Source of the DNA: Echinicola jeungdonensis
GTDB lineage: Bacteria; Bacteroidota; Bacteroidia; Cytophagales; Cyclobacteriaceae
DNA: 64,000 nt
Reading direction: 5' to 3'
Assembly (NCBI RefSeq): GCF_030409905.1
Contig: NZ_JAUFQT010000001.1
Coordinates: forward strand, 2,875,001 to 2,939,000
Part shown: in pieces, positions 24,657 through 34,217 of the stretch
Position numbering within the stretch: position 1 is the stretch's first letter
Layout of the letters: the number at the start of each line of letters is the position of its first letter
Translations under genes and position numbers: made by a program
The notes under the pieces: generated by a model
The model's database searches: none
What the model was told of the DNA's origin: nothing
What the model saw: only the letters and a program-made list of their open reading frames with translations

Positions 24657-26264
24657 TCAATGAAGGGGGTGTCGGGGGTAATGTTTGAGAACAAAGGTTT
24701 TGGCGTTTTCAAAGCAAAAGTTTCGTACTGCTTTGGTAACATCAGCTTTGGATTGAATATGTGCCATAAAATCCAGGTTCCCTCTATTGTCCCGTCTTTC
24801 CTGTTCGATAATTTCTATAAGGTTTTGCTCAAAATCCTCAAAGTTCAAAACGGTGGGGTAATCATCAACGGGGTTGATAAGTCCTTCAAAATCAGTGCCT
24901 ATGGTGATGCAATTCCAAATATTGTTTTTTTCTTTTTCCGCCAAGTCATTCCTGTTGTAAATGGATTTGATTACTGCTTTGATATTATTCCAAAGTCCCC
25001 TAATGTTATTGGGAGTGTTGTTTGCAAGTCCCGGGACCCCAATGATTCTTTGGTCAAAAGACAGCCCAAATAATCCAGAGGATTGGACAATTATCTTTAA
25101 GTCTTCCTCACACATATTGATGTTCCAGGCATTGAAGAAGCCGGAAGGATCGAAATAATCATCTTTCTCTAATGCTTCCTTTTCGATATGGGTGTTTAGA
25201 TCCTTGATTCCTGAAAACCCACAATGGGAAGCAATTACAGGAATGGTTTCTTTGTCTTCAGCTTCCATACATGGAATGATGATATCATGATAATACTCTC
25301 TTCTGGCTCGTGCACTCATGTGTTTAACATCAATGAGGATGCGGTAACCCCATTTGGGCTCCGAATGGTTATTTGTATTGATCGAAAGAAATCTACGGAT
25401 GATTTTTCTGCCTTCTGGCGAGAATCCTTCATTTTTTCTCGGGGACTGGTTGAGCAGCCATTTGCCAATATCAGGGATACTATGGGCATGCCCACACAAT
25501 CCATTGTCAAAATGATGAGCAAAAGTGATGAAAAACACAGGAAATGGCCATTCCTTTTTGATGGTGGCCACCCTTTTTTTAAAAGTGGCAAAGGGTACAT
25601 TATCGGTTCCAAGTGCATGGGCACCTTCTATGGTTATTACCATAGTTATTTGGTCTTTTTGCAGGGAGTTTTTCAGTTCTTCTCTGTCATTTGGAATATA
25701 ATAACTACCCTTGGCATCCATAGAATCTGGATAAAGCCTTCTCCTGTTTCTCCTGCTTTCAAAGATCTGCCGAATTAATCCAGGGGTATAAATTTTATTG
25801 GAAGTGGATTTACCGTTTGAGGTGAGCATAAACTTCACTTCCTCATTAATAGCTTCCCAATAATCGTATTCCGGAGATTGGAAATGGTCTACAGCAATGT
25901 CCGGAATTTTCATATAAATGGTTTGAAGTAAATCCCGGATAGGGAGTTGATGGGAAGTGGCTACCCTGACGATTTGCCTGAACAATTTATTTCTCCCCTT
26001 ACTCGGTTGGGATGGGGTTTGAAAAAAGCCTTTTTCGATGGGATAAAGGGAATTGAAAGTTAGTCTTACTTTTCCATTCCAGGATTTTACCAAATCACAC
26101 TGACTATAAGAGGCAGTCATTTTTCCATTCCTTAAATTTTTCAGGTTGGATGAAATTACCGTCCAAGGCGTGTACATTCCTTTTCTGGTGAATTTTCTTT
26201 TTTTTCTTGCCAACCAAAAATATGGGCGCATATGGTTATGGCAATGTAGGTCTGCGAATTTCAT
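24657..26264 (-). CDS. Membrane dipeptidase (M19)-like metallohydrolase
   Basis: 535-residue amidohydrolase-fold protein. The first metal motif is DLHCH at residues 5-9. Later motifs match the M19 pattern: ITIEGAHALG (the bridging Glu), LIDVKHMS, VIASHCGFSG, and the terminal GTDFEG with the catalytic-side Asp. No signal peptide is present, so it is probably cytosolic. It is longer than typical renal-dipeptidase homologues of about 330-400 residues; the extra length is mainly an N-terminal basic stretch (LARKKRKFTRKG) and a region between residues 60 and 200 with no match I know. It follows the DUF900 hydrolase by 10 bases, so the two form an operon. Dipeptide substrate is inferred. Confidence 0.75.
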   Translation of the reverse strand: MKFADLHCHNHMRPYFWLARKKRKFTRKGMYTPWTVISSNLKNLRNGKMTASYSQCDLVKSWNGKVRLTFNSLYPIEKGFFQTPSQPSKGRNKLFRQIVRVATSHQLPIRDLLQTIYMKIPDIAVDHFQSPEYDYWEAINEEVKFMLTSNGKSTSNKIYTPGLIRQIFESRRNRRRLYPDSMDAKGSYYIPNDREELKNSLQKDQITMVITIEGAHALGTDNVPFATFKKRVATIKKEWPFPVFFITFAHHFDNGLCGHAHSIPDIGKWLLNQSPRKNEGFSPEGRKIIRRFLSINTNNHSEPKWGYRILIDVKHMSARARREYYHDIIIPCMEAEDKETIPVIASHCGFSGIKDLNTHIEKEALEKDDYFDPSGFFNAWNINMCEEDLKIIVQSSGLFGLSFDQRIIGVPGLANNTPNNIRGLWNNIKAVIKSIYNRNDLAEKEKNNIWNCITIGTDFEGLINPVDDYPTVLNFEDFEQNLIEIIEQERRDNRGNLDFMAHIQSKADVTKAVRNFCFENAKTFVLKHYPRHPLH

Positions 26265-26274
26265 GATTTTCAGT

Positions 26275-27321
26275 TCAAAGGGTGAAAACGGAATCTTGCC
26301 CCTGGATCACTTCGGTGATATCACGTACTACGGAAGGGGAGTTGTAATAATACCAGTGGTGAACCCTGTCATGGAGAAGGCCTTCGTCATCCTGGATATC
26401 GGAGACATCTGACTGGTAAATGTCATCAGGCAAATGAAGAGAGTTTTTGGCTCCCCATCTTCCAAGCCTGTTAAAAGCATTTTTGGTCAGTTCGGATATC
26501 CCTAAAGCCTGATCGTTATTATGATAATAAACATGGACTCTTTCTCCGAAGTCGATAAGCCGGTACAGGGGCTTGGGCTGCTCTAAGGCATTATAATCAA
26601 TGTCCGCACCTACAAGGATTATTTCCCCAAATAGGGAATTGATTTCCACTCGAATGTCCAGCAGCCCGGTAAGCATAGCCTCTAATACCCGGTTGCCCAT
26701 GGAGTGGCAAAGCAAATGGATTTTTTGTTGGCACATGGGCTGTTTATCCTTGACAAATTTCCTTACAAAAAACTCTTTTAGGCCGGCATAGGACCTTGCC
26801 AAGGCATAGCCCGATTGCAGGGCATCTTGTGCATCATTTCTGTACCGGAGGATTTTCTTTTTGGAAGGCCAAGTGAAAATAACAATATGTTTTATGGGAG
26901 AGTGATCGGGTTCGATATATTTTTCGTGCAACTCCCTTAGGGTTTCCATGGCCGTTTCCAGATCCGAGTTAAAACCATGAATAAAAAACAAAATATCCTG
27001 GCGGCCTTTGGCTTTCCTTCCTTCCTTGTAGAGGGATTCAAAAACCTGAGTGGAACCAAGTTTTTTTATTTCGTCATCTTTTCCTTCTGATTTTAGTTTT
27101 TCTAGTGCTTTATCAGAAAGATCCTCAATGATCTGGATATTATAATCCTCCAATTTTTTGGCTTTTTTAGGGTCAAAAGAAACCATTCCGTACCTAAGGT
27201 TGTGTTTGGCTTCTTCATCACCATCCTTCCTAATAAATTCTTTATCATTGACCTTGATGAAATTTTTTCTGTCATGAAAAGTACTGACCTCTCTATTTGT
27301 AATAATAAAATGGCTGACCAT
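26275..27321 (-). CDS. Alpha/beta hydrolase, DUF900-like
   Basis: 348 residues. FFIHGFN supplies the oxyanion-hole region. The nucleophile elbow is CHSMGN, with Ser in place of the GxSxG centre and Cys replacing its first Gly, as in DUF900 proteins. A later Asp (GADIDY) and His (HDRVHHWYYY) can complete the triad. The N-terminal 100 residues are charged and have no recognised domain. No signal peptide or membrane segment is seen. Substrate unknown. The gene is first in a two-gene unit with the M19-like peptidase, a pairing that hints at a shared peptide or ester substrate. Confidence 0.75.
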   Translation of the reverse strand: MVSHFIITNREVSTFHDRKNFIKVNDKEFIRKDGDEEAKHNLRYGMVSFDPKKAKKLEDYNIQIIEDLSDKALEKLKSEGKDDEIKKLGSTQVFESLYKEGRKAKGRQDILFFIHGFNSDLETAMETLRELHEKYIEPDHSPIKHIVIFTWPSKKKILRYRNDAQDALQSGYALARSYAGLKEFFVRKFVKDKQPMCQQKIHLLCHSMGNRVLEAMLTGLLDIRVEINSLFGEIILVGADIDYNALEQPKPLYRLIDFGERVHVYYHNNDQALGISELTKNAFNRLGRWGAKNSLHLPDDIYQSDVSDIQDDEGLLHDRVHHWYYYNSPSVVRDITEVIQGQDSVFTL

Positions 27322-27506
27322 AGGTGAATTTTTTTAATGGAAAAAGAATTAGAAATGGAACCTTATGTGTCAATTGGTTCAAGAAACTTTCCTTGTAGAA
27401 TTGGGAAAGTTACAAAAGTGGCTGATTATTAGATAAATATAAGGTTTTAGAAAAGGGGATGCCACTCATTGGGAGAATTCCTCGTTAAACCCTATAAATT
27501 TTATTA

Positions 27507-28265
27507 TTAGGGGATAGAGGTAACCTGAGGTTCAAATAAACGAATTTGGTTATAGAAAACCGGGAAAGTAACACTTAGGGAATAGAGCTCCTCAAAAAAC
27601 AAACTTTTGATCCTCCAGTCACTAAAACCTGCCCCCACTTCATAGGGTACATATTGAGTCCCATCCAAACAGTTAATTACATTTAAATTTTGGGTCATGC
27701 CTACTGAGGTGGCTTTTAATAAGGCTTCTTTCCTAGTCCATAACTTGAAAAATTCATGTCTTGGTGAATAGGCGTTTTCAATATAATGGGTTTCAGGGGT
27801 AGAAAACCAATTGTTGATTATAGGAATGAAATCAAAGTTGCTGTCAATAAATTCGATATCAACGCCCAATTCTTCCTCACAAAGTCCAAAGACCACCCAA
27901 TCATTGGAATGGGAAAGGTTGAAATTTATTCCGTGAATTTCATTGAGCATAGGCTTATTGTTAATGCCCTCCTTAAAAGAAATATCCATTGGTGAGCATT
28001 TCAAGTAGCGGGCAAGCAGAATTTTTAAAAAACTTTTCCCGCCAAGGTACCTCAAGCGATCACCTTCTTGTTTAAATTTTGAAAATTTAAACATTTCCTC
28101 CAGGGTAAGATAACGTTTAAGGGCTCTTAGTTTATCCTTTATTTGATTCAAAGAAACCCTCCAAATATCTACATGATCCTTGATATCATAATCGGCCTCC
28201 TTCGTCCAGTTTGAAATGGACATTGGCTCACAATGGATCTTATTGATAAACATGAGATTATTCAT
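27507..28265 (-). CDS. 4'-phosphopantetheinyl transferase (Sfp-type)
   Basis: 252-residue two-domain Sfp-like enzyme that moves the phosphopantetheine arm of CoA onto a carrier-protein serine. Visible signatures: FNLSHSNDWVVFGL (about 115-128), GVDIE with magnesium ligands Asp136 and Glu138, and KLWTRKEALLKA with Glu180 and Lys184. No polyketide or peptide synthase lies nearby, so it may serve the fatty-acid carrier protein (acpP is 13 kb away) or a remote cluster; I see no AcpS in this window. Upstream is a 590-base gap with a possible small gene on the other strand. Confidence 0.9.
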   Translation of the reverse strand: MNNLMFINKIHCEPMSISNWTKEADYDIKDHVDIWRVSLNQIKDKLRALKRYLTLEEMFKFSKFKQEGDRLRYLGGKSFLKILLARYLKCSPMDISFKEGINNKPMLNEIHGINFNLSHSNDWVVFGLCEEELGVDIEFIDSNFDFIPIINNWFSTPETHYIENAYSPRHEFFKLWTRKEALLKATSVGMTQNLNVINCLDGTQYVPYEVGAGFSDWRIKSLFFEELYSLSVTFPVFYNQIRLFEPQVTSIP

Positions 28266-28632
28266 GGCCAGTCTGTTTTAACTCACATGGATATCTCTTC
28301 CCAAGATTAGCGGGCTCAAAAAGATTTTTATTTAGAACATTCTCTTTTCTGGGGTTAAGTATAATTAGGTGGGTTTGGTGTTTATCTATTGGAAAAATTA
28401 CGCTAAAAAAAAGCTTAACCAATTGGGTAAGCCAATTGAATTGAGATTTGTAAAAATGATATGTTGTTACCTTTTTCATGGAATTTAGTATGTTTTTTAT
28501 TTAAAAAATAATGAAACATTGGCTACTGTTAAAAAGGTTTATAATAAGTGTTTATTTAAATATAGGTAATTTTTAAATCAAAAAAAATGCATTTTGAATA
28601 AACCAAAATGAATTAAATAAAAAGGTTATTCA

Positions 28633-28776
28633 ATGAATGGAAATCGGGAATATAATTTTAATAAATTTAAAAACTTTTGGAGAAAATTAATTTTTGGACC
28701 TGAAAATGGAGGCTTTTTGGTGTTAAACCAATTGGAATTGAGTGGTTTAGGTGAGTTGGGGTTGGGTGAAAAGTAG
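28633..28776 (+). CDS. Possible 47-residue small protein
   Basis: ATG to TAG. It begins MNGNREYNFNKFKNFWRK and ends GLGELGLGEK: an aromatic/basic N-terminal half, a GPENGG turn and a Leu/Gly/Glu-rich C-terminal half. Not recognised. It lies in the 590-base gap before the phosphopantetheinyl transferase, read away from it, and is followed 18 bases on by a 13-bp hairpin. A TAATTTTT at about 28565 is close to a -7 box. The leader-like then Gly-rich layout is reminiscent of a precursor peptide, but no modifying enzyme is adjacent and chance is possible. Confidence 0.3.
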   Translation: MNGNREYNFNKFKNFWRKLIFGPENGGFLVLNQLELSGLGELGLGEK

Positions 28777-28794
28777 AAAATAAATCCTTTGAGG

Positions 28795-28829
28795 GGAGCG
28801 ACATTTTAATACTTTCAAAATGTCGCTCC
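28795..28829. terminator. Hairpin between the small ORF and oligopeptidase B
   Basis: Perfect 13-bp stem GGAGCGACATTTT/AAAATGTCGCTCC (28795-28807 and 28817-28829), 9-base loop. It lies 25 bases after the oligopeptidase stop (minus) and 18 bases after the small ORF (plus), so it can serve either. No long T-run follows on either side. Confidence 0.6.
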
Positions 28830-28854
28830 AATTTTATAGTATTCAGTTATGATC

Positions 28855-30918
28855 CTAAGATATTCCAGCCAAATCCAAAATAAAGGCATATTCCAATGCA
28901 AGTTCTCTTAGGGTCTGGAACCTCCCGGAAGCTCCACCATGTCCAGCGTCCATATTGGTATAGAGCAATAGTTTGTTTTGATCGGTTTTGGTTGCTCTTA
29001 ATTTGGCCACCCATTTAGAGGGTTCCCAGTATTGCACCTGGCTGTCATGCAGTCCAGATGTAACCAAAAGATGAGGATAAGCTTTTGCTTCCACATTATC
29101 GTAGGGAGAGTAAGACAACATATATTCGTAATATGCTTTTTCTTTGGGGTTCCCCCATTCGTCGAACTCCCCAGTAGTTAAGGGGATACTTTCATCAAGC
29201 ATGGTAGTCACCACATCCACGAAGGGAACAGCAGCAATAACCCCCTTATACAATTCCGGCCTCATATTGATGATGCCTCCCATCAACATTCCTCCGGCGC
29301 TGCCTCCCATGGCAAATAACTTCTCTGGGGAAGTGTATTTTTCAGAAATTAACTGTTCAGAACATGCTATAAAATCTGTAAATGTATTACGCTTTTTAAG
29401 CATTTTTCCATGTTCATACCACGTTCTTCCCATTTCTTGACCGCCCCGAATATGGGCCATGGCAAAGACAAACCCTCTATCCAATAGGCTGATTCTGTTT
29501 GAGCTAAAAGAGGCGTCAGTGCTGAAACCATAGGATCCATATGCATATTGCAATAATGGATTGCTGCCATCCTTTTTGAACAGGTCTTTTTTGTAGACTA
29601 ATGAAATGGGGATGGAGGTTCCGTCTTCTCCTTTAGCCCAAATTCTTTCTGCCTGATAAAGTTCTGGTTCATAACCACCAATAATCTCCTGTTGTTTCAA
29701 AAGCTTTTTTTCCTTTTTCACCATATCATAATCATAAACTGATGCAGGAGTGGTCAGAGAATTATAAGCCAATCGCAACTGGGAGGTTTCAAATTCCGGG
29801 TTAAACCCTGTCCAAGTGGAGTAGGTCGGTTCATTAAACTGCACATAATGGGATGAGGATTTGTCCCAGGGTCTTATCTGAATTCTGGTGAGTCCGTTAT
29901 ACCTTTCCTCCAGGACCAAAAAGTCCTTAAAAACTTCAAAACCCTCCAGTAAAACATCTTCTTTATGAGCAATAAGGGTATTCCAATGTTCCTTGGATGG
30001 TGTTTTTACAGAAGTTTTTACCAATTTAAAATTGGTGGATTTGTTTTCATTGGTAAGTATGAGAAATTGGTCTTCAAAATGTTCTACTTCATATTCCAAA
30101 TTCCTTTCCCTTTTTTGAATAAGCTGGATGGCACCATTGGGGGTATTGGCATCAATGAACCGAACCTCTGAAGATACAGTACTCTCAGAGCAAATAAATA
30201 TATACGCTTTGGTTTTTGCCTTACTGACATGGCAGATAAAGGTGGGGTCCTTCTCCTCGTAAACCAATTGATCCTCTTTATAAGAGCTGCCCAATTTATG
30301 TTTGTAAATTTGGTAAGATCGAAGGGTGTCCGGATCCTGTTTGGAATAAATAACGGTTTGATTATCATTAGCCCAAACCAAATTGCCTGTAATTTGAGGG
30401 ATTTCATCCTTCAGATATTCCCCGGTTTCCAGATTTTTAAACTTAATAGTATAAATTCTCCTGCCCACATTGTCCTGGGCAAAGGCAAGGATTTTTTGAT
30501 TGGTGGAAATGGCTATTGCACTAACCTGAAAATATTCATGCCCTTTAGCCAGTTCATTGACATCCAGTAAAATTTCTTCCTCAACTTCCAGATTTTCCTT
30601 TTTCCGGCAAAAAACCGGATATTCTCCACCTTTGATAAATTTTGTATAATAAAAATACCCGTCCTTAAAATAAGGCACACTTTCATCATCTTCTTTAATC
30701 CGCCCTTTCATTTCTTGGAAAAGTTTATCCTGGAAGGCTTCGGTATGTTGAAGTTGGTTTTTTACATAGTCATTTTCCAGGTTAAGGTAGTCGATGACCT
30801 CTGGGTTTTCCCTGTCATTCATCCAATAGTAGGGGTCAATCCTGGTGTGGCCATGGAAGGTTAATTTCTTAGGTTTTTGGACAGCTCGTGGAGCTGCTAT
30901 AGGCGTAGTTTTATTCAT
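28855..30918 (-). CDS. ptrB: Oligopeptidase B (S9A serine peptidase)
   Basis: 687 residues, the normal length for a cytosolic S9A peptidase that cuts short peptides, typically after Lys/Arg. The N-terminal DPYYWMND and the seven-bladed propeller (about 70-400) are recognisable. The C-terminal alpha/beta hydrolase domain has GGSAGGMLMG with Ser540, an Asp in LLVTSGLHDSQVQYWEP, and the His in NMDAGHGG near residue 658. No signal peptide. Family members with this arrangement are called oligopeptidase B; P1 preference is not tested. It is monocistronic, with a hairpin downstream. Confidence 0.93.
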   Translation of the reverse strand: MNKTTPIAAPRAVQKPKKLTFHGHTRIDPYYWMNDRENPEVIDYLNLENDYVKNQLQHTEAFQDKLFQEMKGRIKEDDESVPYFKDGYFYYTKFIKGGEYPVFCRKKENLEVEEEILLDVNELAKGHEYFQVSAIAISTNQKILAFAQDNVGRRIYTIKFKNLETGEYLKDEIPQITGNLVWANDNQTVIYSKQDPDTLRSYQIYKHKLGSSYKEDQLVYEEKDPTFICHVSKAKTKAYIFICSESTVSSEVRFIDANTPNGAIQLIQKRERNLEYEVEHFEDQFLILTNENKSTNFKLVKTSVKTPSKEHWNTLIAHKEDVLLEGFEVFKDFLVLEERYNGLTRIQIRPWDKSSSHYVQFNEPTYSTWTGFNPEFETSQLRLAYNSLTTPASVYDYDMVKKEKKLLKQQEIIGGYEPELYQAERIWAKGEDGTSIPISLVYKKDLFKKDGSNPLLQYAYGSYGFSTDASFSSNRISLLDRGFVFAMAHIRGGQEMGRTWYEHGKMLKKRNTFTDFIACSEQLISEKYTSPEKLFAMGGSAGGMLMGGIINMRPELYKGVIAAVPFVDVVTTMLDESIPLTTGEFDEWGNPKEKAYYEYMLSYSPYDNVEAKAYPHLLVTSGLHDSQVQYWEPSKWVAKLRATKTDQNKLLLYTNMDAGHGGASGRFQTLRELALEYAFILDLAGIS

Positions 30919-31054
30919 TTTATTGCAATATCAATTGTGGTTTCAACTAATAAGTAGGATAGCAAAGTTAATGAGCTTGTCCCAACTTTCATGGAATTCA
31001 AACCCTTTATCTTCTCTGTCAATTATTATAGGAAATTAAAAAAATAATAGGGGA

Positions 31055-33160
31055 TTATTTATTGAACCTAAGTCGTACCTGAAGATTCAATTGGCTAAGC
31101 CGGTTGCTTTGTACTTCCTGGAGCCCCGAACTGATTTTATCCCGGTCTGTATAAATCGTCCTACTCCAGCGGATCCAAAAATCCCATCTTCTGGAAGGCC
31201 TGTATTGAAGTAGGAAATAATACCTCATTCCCTGTCCATAATAAGCAGGAATGGAAAAGGCCCATAATACATTTTTTTCATATACATATTGGCGATTATC
31301 ATAATCATCGGTATCAAAAATGGCCATACGAGTACTTAGCCTCCAATTATCCCAGTCAGCATTGATGTCCTGTACTAAGGCATATCCCCAGGTTTTGTTA
31401 TCATTAAAATCAAAGTTACTCCACTGTACTCTGGACCGGATGGAATAGGAATCGGAAATTTTAAAATCCAGATTGGCTAGGTAATTTCTCCGCTTTCTTC
31501 CTCTTAACTGGTAAATGAGATGATCCGACTGGTCAATAGGGATGTTTCTATCTTTTAGTTCTTCTCTAATTTGAAAATAAATTTGAAGGCTTTTTTTTGG
31601 GGAAAAGGATAACCGCTGCAGCCATTCATGTCCATCAGAGGGGGCATAGGTCCTGAATTTCAGCCAAGGGAAACGGAAAAAATCAAAATAACCGCTCCAT
31701 TTCAAGTCCTTGGTAATGGAATAATTCAGGCCAAGGTATATCCCCCGTTCATTGATGGCCCTGGAGTTTTCTCCAAAACTACTTCCATAAAAAGTATGAA
31801 AATGCCTGTCAAATCTCCTCAAAAGCAATGAAAAGTCCATTTCAGGGCTCAAGCTGCTCATCCAGCCCAATACCATTCCCTTACCTTTACTTTTTGAGAT
31901 GGCTGCTTCTCCAAAGAAAAAGTGGTTTTGGTAATTATAAGAAAAGTAGGCGCTATGGATATGATTGATCTTGCCCCTGAATTCAAATTTATTATAAACC
32001 CTTTCTTTCCTTTTATAGGGCTGACTAAAGCGGGTCCAAAGGGTGTTTATCCCCAATTGAAAGTTTTTGTTAATAGAATGGTAATTGAAATTTGCTCCCA
32101 GGTTGTTTTCCCAAGCTTTGGATTTTTTGTTGATTTCTGTGGAAGTCCTGTGGTAGCCACTTTGGGAAAGGGAGGTGATATAACTGGAAAGTGATTTTGA
32201 AAGGCTGTCAGGGACTAATATGCTGGCGCTGCGAGGAGTGTGAGAAAGTAAAATAGAACCCTCAAATTGGTCAAATTGATAGGTGGCAGCTGCACCCCTG
32301 AAATATCCAAATTCAGTGGCAGAGGTATAAGGGCGGATTCCACTGGAACTTCTCCTTGTGGTGGTAATAGTTTCAGATCCTTTGCCAACAGAAAAACCGG
32401 CTCCAAATACTAATCCTTGTCCAAATTGAGCTTTATAATCTCCGACAGTTAGGATTTTCCAATGTTTATCTGGATAAAGTGAAAAATGGTAACTCAAAAA
32501 ATTGAAGCCATATCTTTTGGAGGAAGTATCCCAAATAAATTGTTCCCCTGAATCTTTGTCCAGGGTAAAACCAAAACTAAAATCATTTATATGTTGGCTT
32601 CTAAAGCGTAAATAATAATTGTTGGGGTCACCAAGGTATCTTTGGGTAAGTCGCCCATTTCCAAGGGTGTCTGGTGGGGTATAACCCTTTCTGGTTTCCA
32701 GGTACCTTCTTGCTCTAAACATGATATAAGCATTTTTTTCTTCCAAAATCCTATTCACTAAGGGTTTTGGATGAATTTTTTTGTTAGAGGAAATGGAGAC
32801 AAAGGGTAATATATTTTGAATGGTTGCCTTGTCGAATTTTGGAATGGCCTGAAGTTCGTAAATGGAAATTATCGGTCCAAAATTATTCCGATATTCCAAT
32901 AATTGTTGGATTTGAAAAGGGGAAAGACTATAAAGTGATTGCAGTTCATCTGCAGTTGCTTTATTAAGGTCAAGTGGGGTAAAGTAAAATTGCATCAAGT
33001 TTTCATATTGTTGCGCCATTTCTTCATTTTCACCCTCCTGGAAAGAAAACATTTCCTCCATAAAAGCTTCAATGTCAAAATCAGCATTTAATGTTTGTCC
33101 AAGGGTCTGGAAGTGAGTCAGGAAAAATAAAAAAAACAATATGTAGGATTTCTTTTTCAA
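31055..33160 (-). CDS. Secreted helix-hairpin-helix protein with a C-terminal outer-membrane barrel-like region
   Basis: 701 residues with a signal peptide (hydrophobic residues 5-20, ending LGQT). Residues about 55-125 form two ComEA-like helix-hairpin-helix repeats (PLDLNKATADELQSLYSLSPFQ; ELQAIPKFDKATIQNILP). The remaining 570 residues are rich in alternating aromatic strands and end in VRLRFNK, as outer-membrane beta-barrels do. The helix-hairpin-helix fold usually binds DNA, so its presence on a periplasm-facing segment is odd; it may bind another ligand, or DNA at the surface. The start is TTG at 33160 in the overlap TTGA with the upstream PorV-like gene, which makes a tight pair. Function unknown. 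Confidence 0.75.
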   Translation of the reverse strand: MKKKSYILFFLFFLTHFQTLGQTLNADFDIEAFMEEMFSFQEGENEEMAQQYENLMQFYFTPLDLNKATADELQSLYSLSPFQIQQLLEYRNNFGPIISIYELQAIPKFDKATIQNILPFVSISSNKKIHPKPLVNRILEEKNAYIMFRARRYLETRKGYTPPDTLGNGRLTQRYLGDPNNYYLRFRSQHINDFSFGFTLDKDSGEQFIWDTSSKRYGFNFLSYHFSLYPDKHWKILTVGDYKAQFGQGLVFGAGFSVGKGSETITTTRRSSSGIRPYTSATEFGYFRGAAATYQFDQFEGSILLSHTPRSASILVPDSLSKSLSSYITSLSQSGYHRTSTEINKKSKAWENNLGANFNYHSINKNFQLGINTLWTRFSQPYKRKERVYNKFEFRGKINHIHSAYFSYNYQNHFFFGEAAISKSKGKGMVLGWMSSLSPEMDFSLLLRRFDRHFHTFYGSSFGENSRAINERGIYLGLNYSITKDLKWSGYFDFFRFPWLKFRTYAPSDGHEWLQRLSFSPKKSLQIYFQIREELKDRNIPIDQSDHLIYQLRGRKRRNYLANLDFKISDSYSIRSRVQWSNFDFNDNKTWGYALVQDINADWDNWRLSTRMAIFDTDDYDNRQYVYEKNVLWAFSIPAYYGQGMRYYFLLQYRPSRRWDFWIRWSRTIYTDRDKISSGLQEVQSNRLSQLNLQVRLRFNK

Positions 33161-33984
33161 TTTTTGTCCAACAAAAAGTTGACGGAAAAATGATGAGTAA
33201 AGCCCAGCTTATGATGATTGCTTGTAGCATAATTTAGATAAAAGGATTTTGGCTTAAATCCAATCCCAAAAAACAACTGGGAAGGTTGGGGTTGGATGCC
33301 GCACCTTGCCCAAAATTTCCCGGAAAAATTGTACTCCAGACCTGCCTTAACTTGAGGAGGAAGCAATATGTCCTTTTGAGTTTCCAGGTTGACCATAAGG
33401 GAAGGGCTTGGCCTGTAGGAAAGGCCGATTTGAATTAATGTGGGTAACCTGTCCTCAGATTTGTTGTTGATTTTTGCCCGCGTTGGATTGAATACATGAG
33501 CCCCAATCATTAAAGTCGGCATTAATTGGGCAACACCGCCCCATTCTATAAAAGGCTGCCCACTTCTTCCATAACCCTCCAGGTTGGTCTGCAGATAATT
33601 TACCTTTAAGCCCAAACTCACCAATCCAAAAGTATTGCTGTACCCCAGGCCAATATTTTGCTGATTAAATAGGCTTCCGCCAAAGTGGGAAATACTAAAT
33701 CCTATATTTCCTAAATTGTTGGTAAAAATTCCTCCAGCAGAAAGTGTAGTCAATTCCCGAAGGCCCAACCGGTGGTCATAAGCACAAAATAGTTGGGTGT
33801 TTTTTACCCTTCCCATTGCCCCTACATTATTGAAAATGCTCCACCCATCTTCAAGGGTGACGTGGGAATTAGCTAAGCCACTGCTCCTTGCTCCATGTGC
33901 AAATGCTTCCCTATTGGCCTGACCATAGACAATAAAAGGGAGGGCCATGAAAAACACTAAAAAAACAAAAGTAGTTTTTTCCAT
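33157..33984 (-). CDS. PorV/PorQ-like outer-membrane protein
   Basis: 275 residues with a signal peptide ending VYGQA. The segment ARSSGLANSHVTLEDGWSIFNN matches the opening of PorV/FadL-like barrels of Bacteroidota (gene pattern AR..G.....A..D.W..FNNP), and the rest alternates short amphipathic strands to a C-terminal FSVNFLLDKN. PorV itself is a shuttle in the type IX system; this is a shorter relative and its role is not established. It is translationally coupled (overlap of 4 bases) to the helix-hairpin-helix barrel gene, so the two products probably act together at the outer membrane. Confidence 0.65.
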   Translation of the reverse strand: MEKTTFVFLVFFMALPFIVYGQANREAFAHGARSSGLANSHVTLEDGWSIFNNVGAMGRVKNTQLFCAYDHRLGLRELTTLSAGGIFTNNLGNIGFSISHFGGSLFNQQNIGLGYSNTFGLVSLGLKVNYLQTNLEGYGRSGQPFIEWGGVAQLMPTLMIGAHVFNPTRAKINNKSEDRLPTLIQIGLSYRPSPSLMVNLETQKDILLPPQVKAGLEYNFSGKFWARCGIQPQPSQLFFGIGFKPKSFYLNYATSNHHKLGFTHHFSVNFLLDKN

Positions 33985-34217
33985 TTTTGAAAAAAAATAA
34001 AGTAAAAAATGATACTTATGTATAATTTAATACTTGATTAATGAAAAATAAAATAATTATGATTTAAAAAGTAATCTAATGGTGGTGAAAAATTAATAAT
34101 TTATAAAGGGGTAATTGTTTTTATTCCTTTTTTTATTGTGTGAAATTCAAAGTGTTGGGTATGAGTGTGATAAGTTGTGTTGTTTTTTTCTATTAAAAAA
34201 ATAAATGAACTAAGGCC
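33985..34217. other. A/T-rich intergenic region
   Basis: 233 bases, very A/T-rich, no ORF, no strong hairpin. It presumably contains the promoter of the PorV-like operon, but no clear box was found. Confidence 0.35.

Noticed and set aside
28258-28479. 73-codon minus-strand ORF directly before the phosphopantetheinyl transferase, overlapping its start by 8 bases.
   Set aside because: No recognisable domain, atypical composition, and no promoter or conserved motif; more likely leader DNA that happens to stay open.
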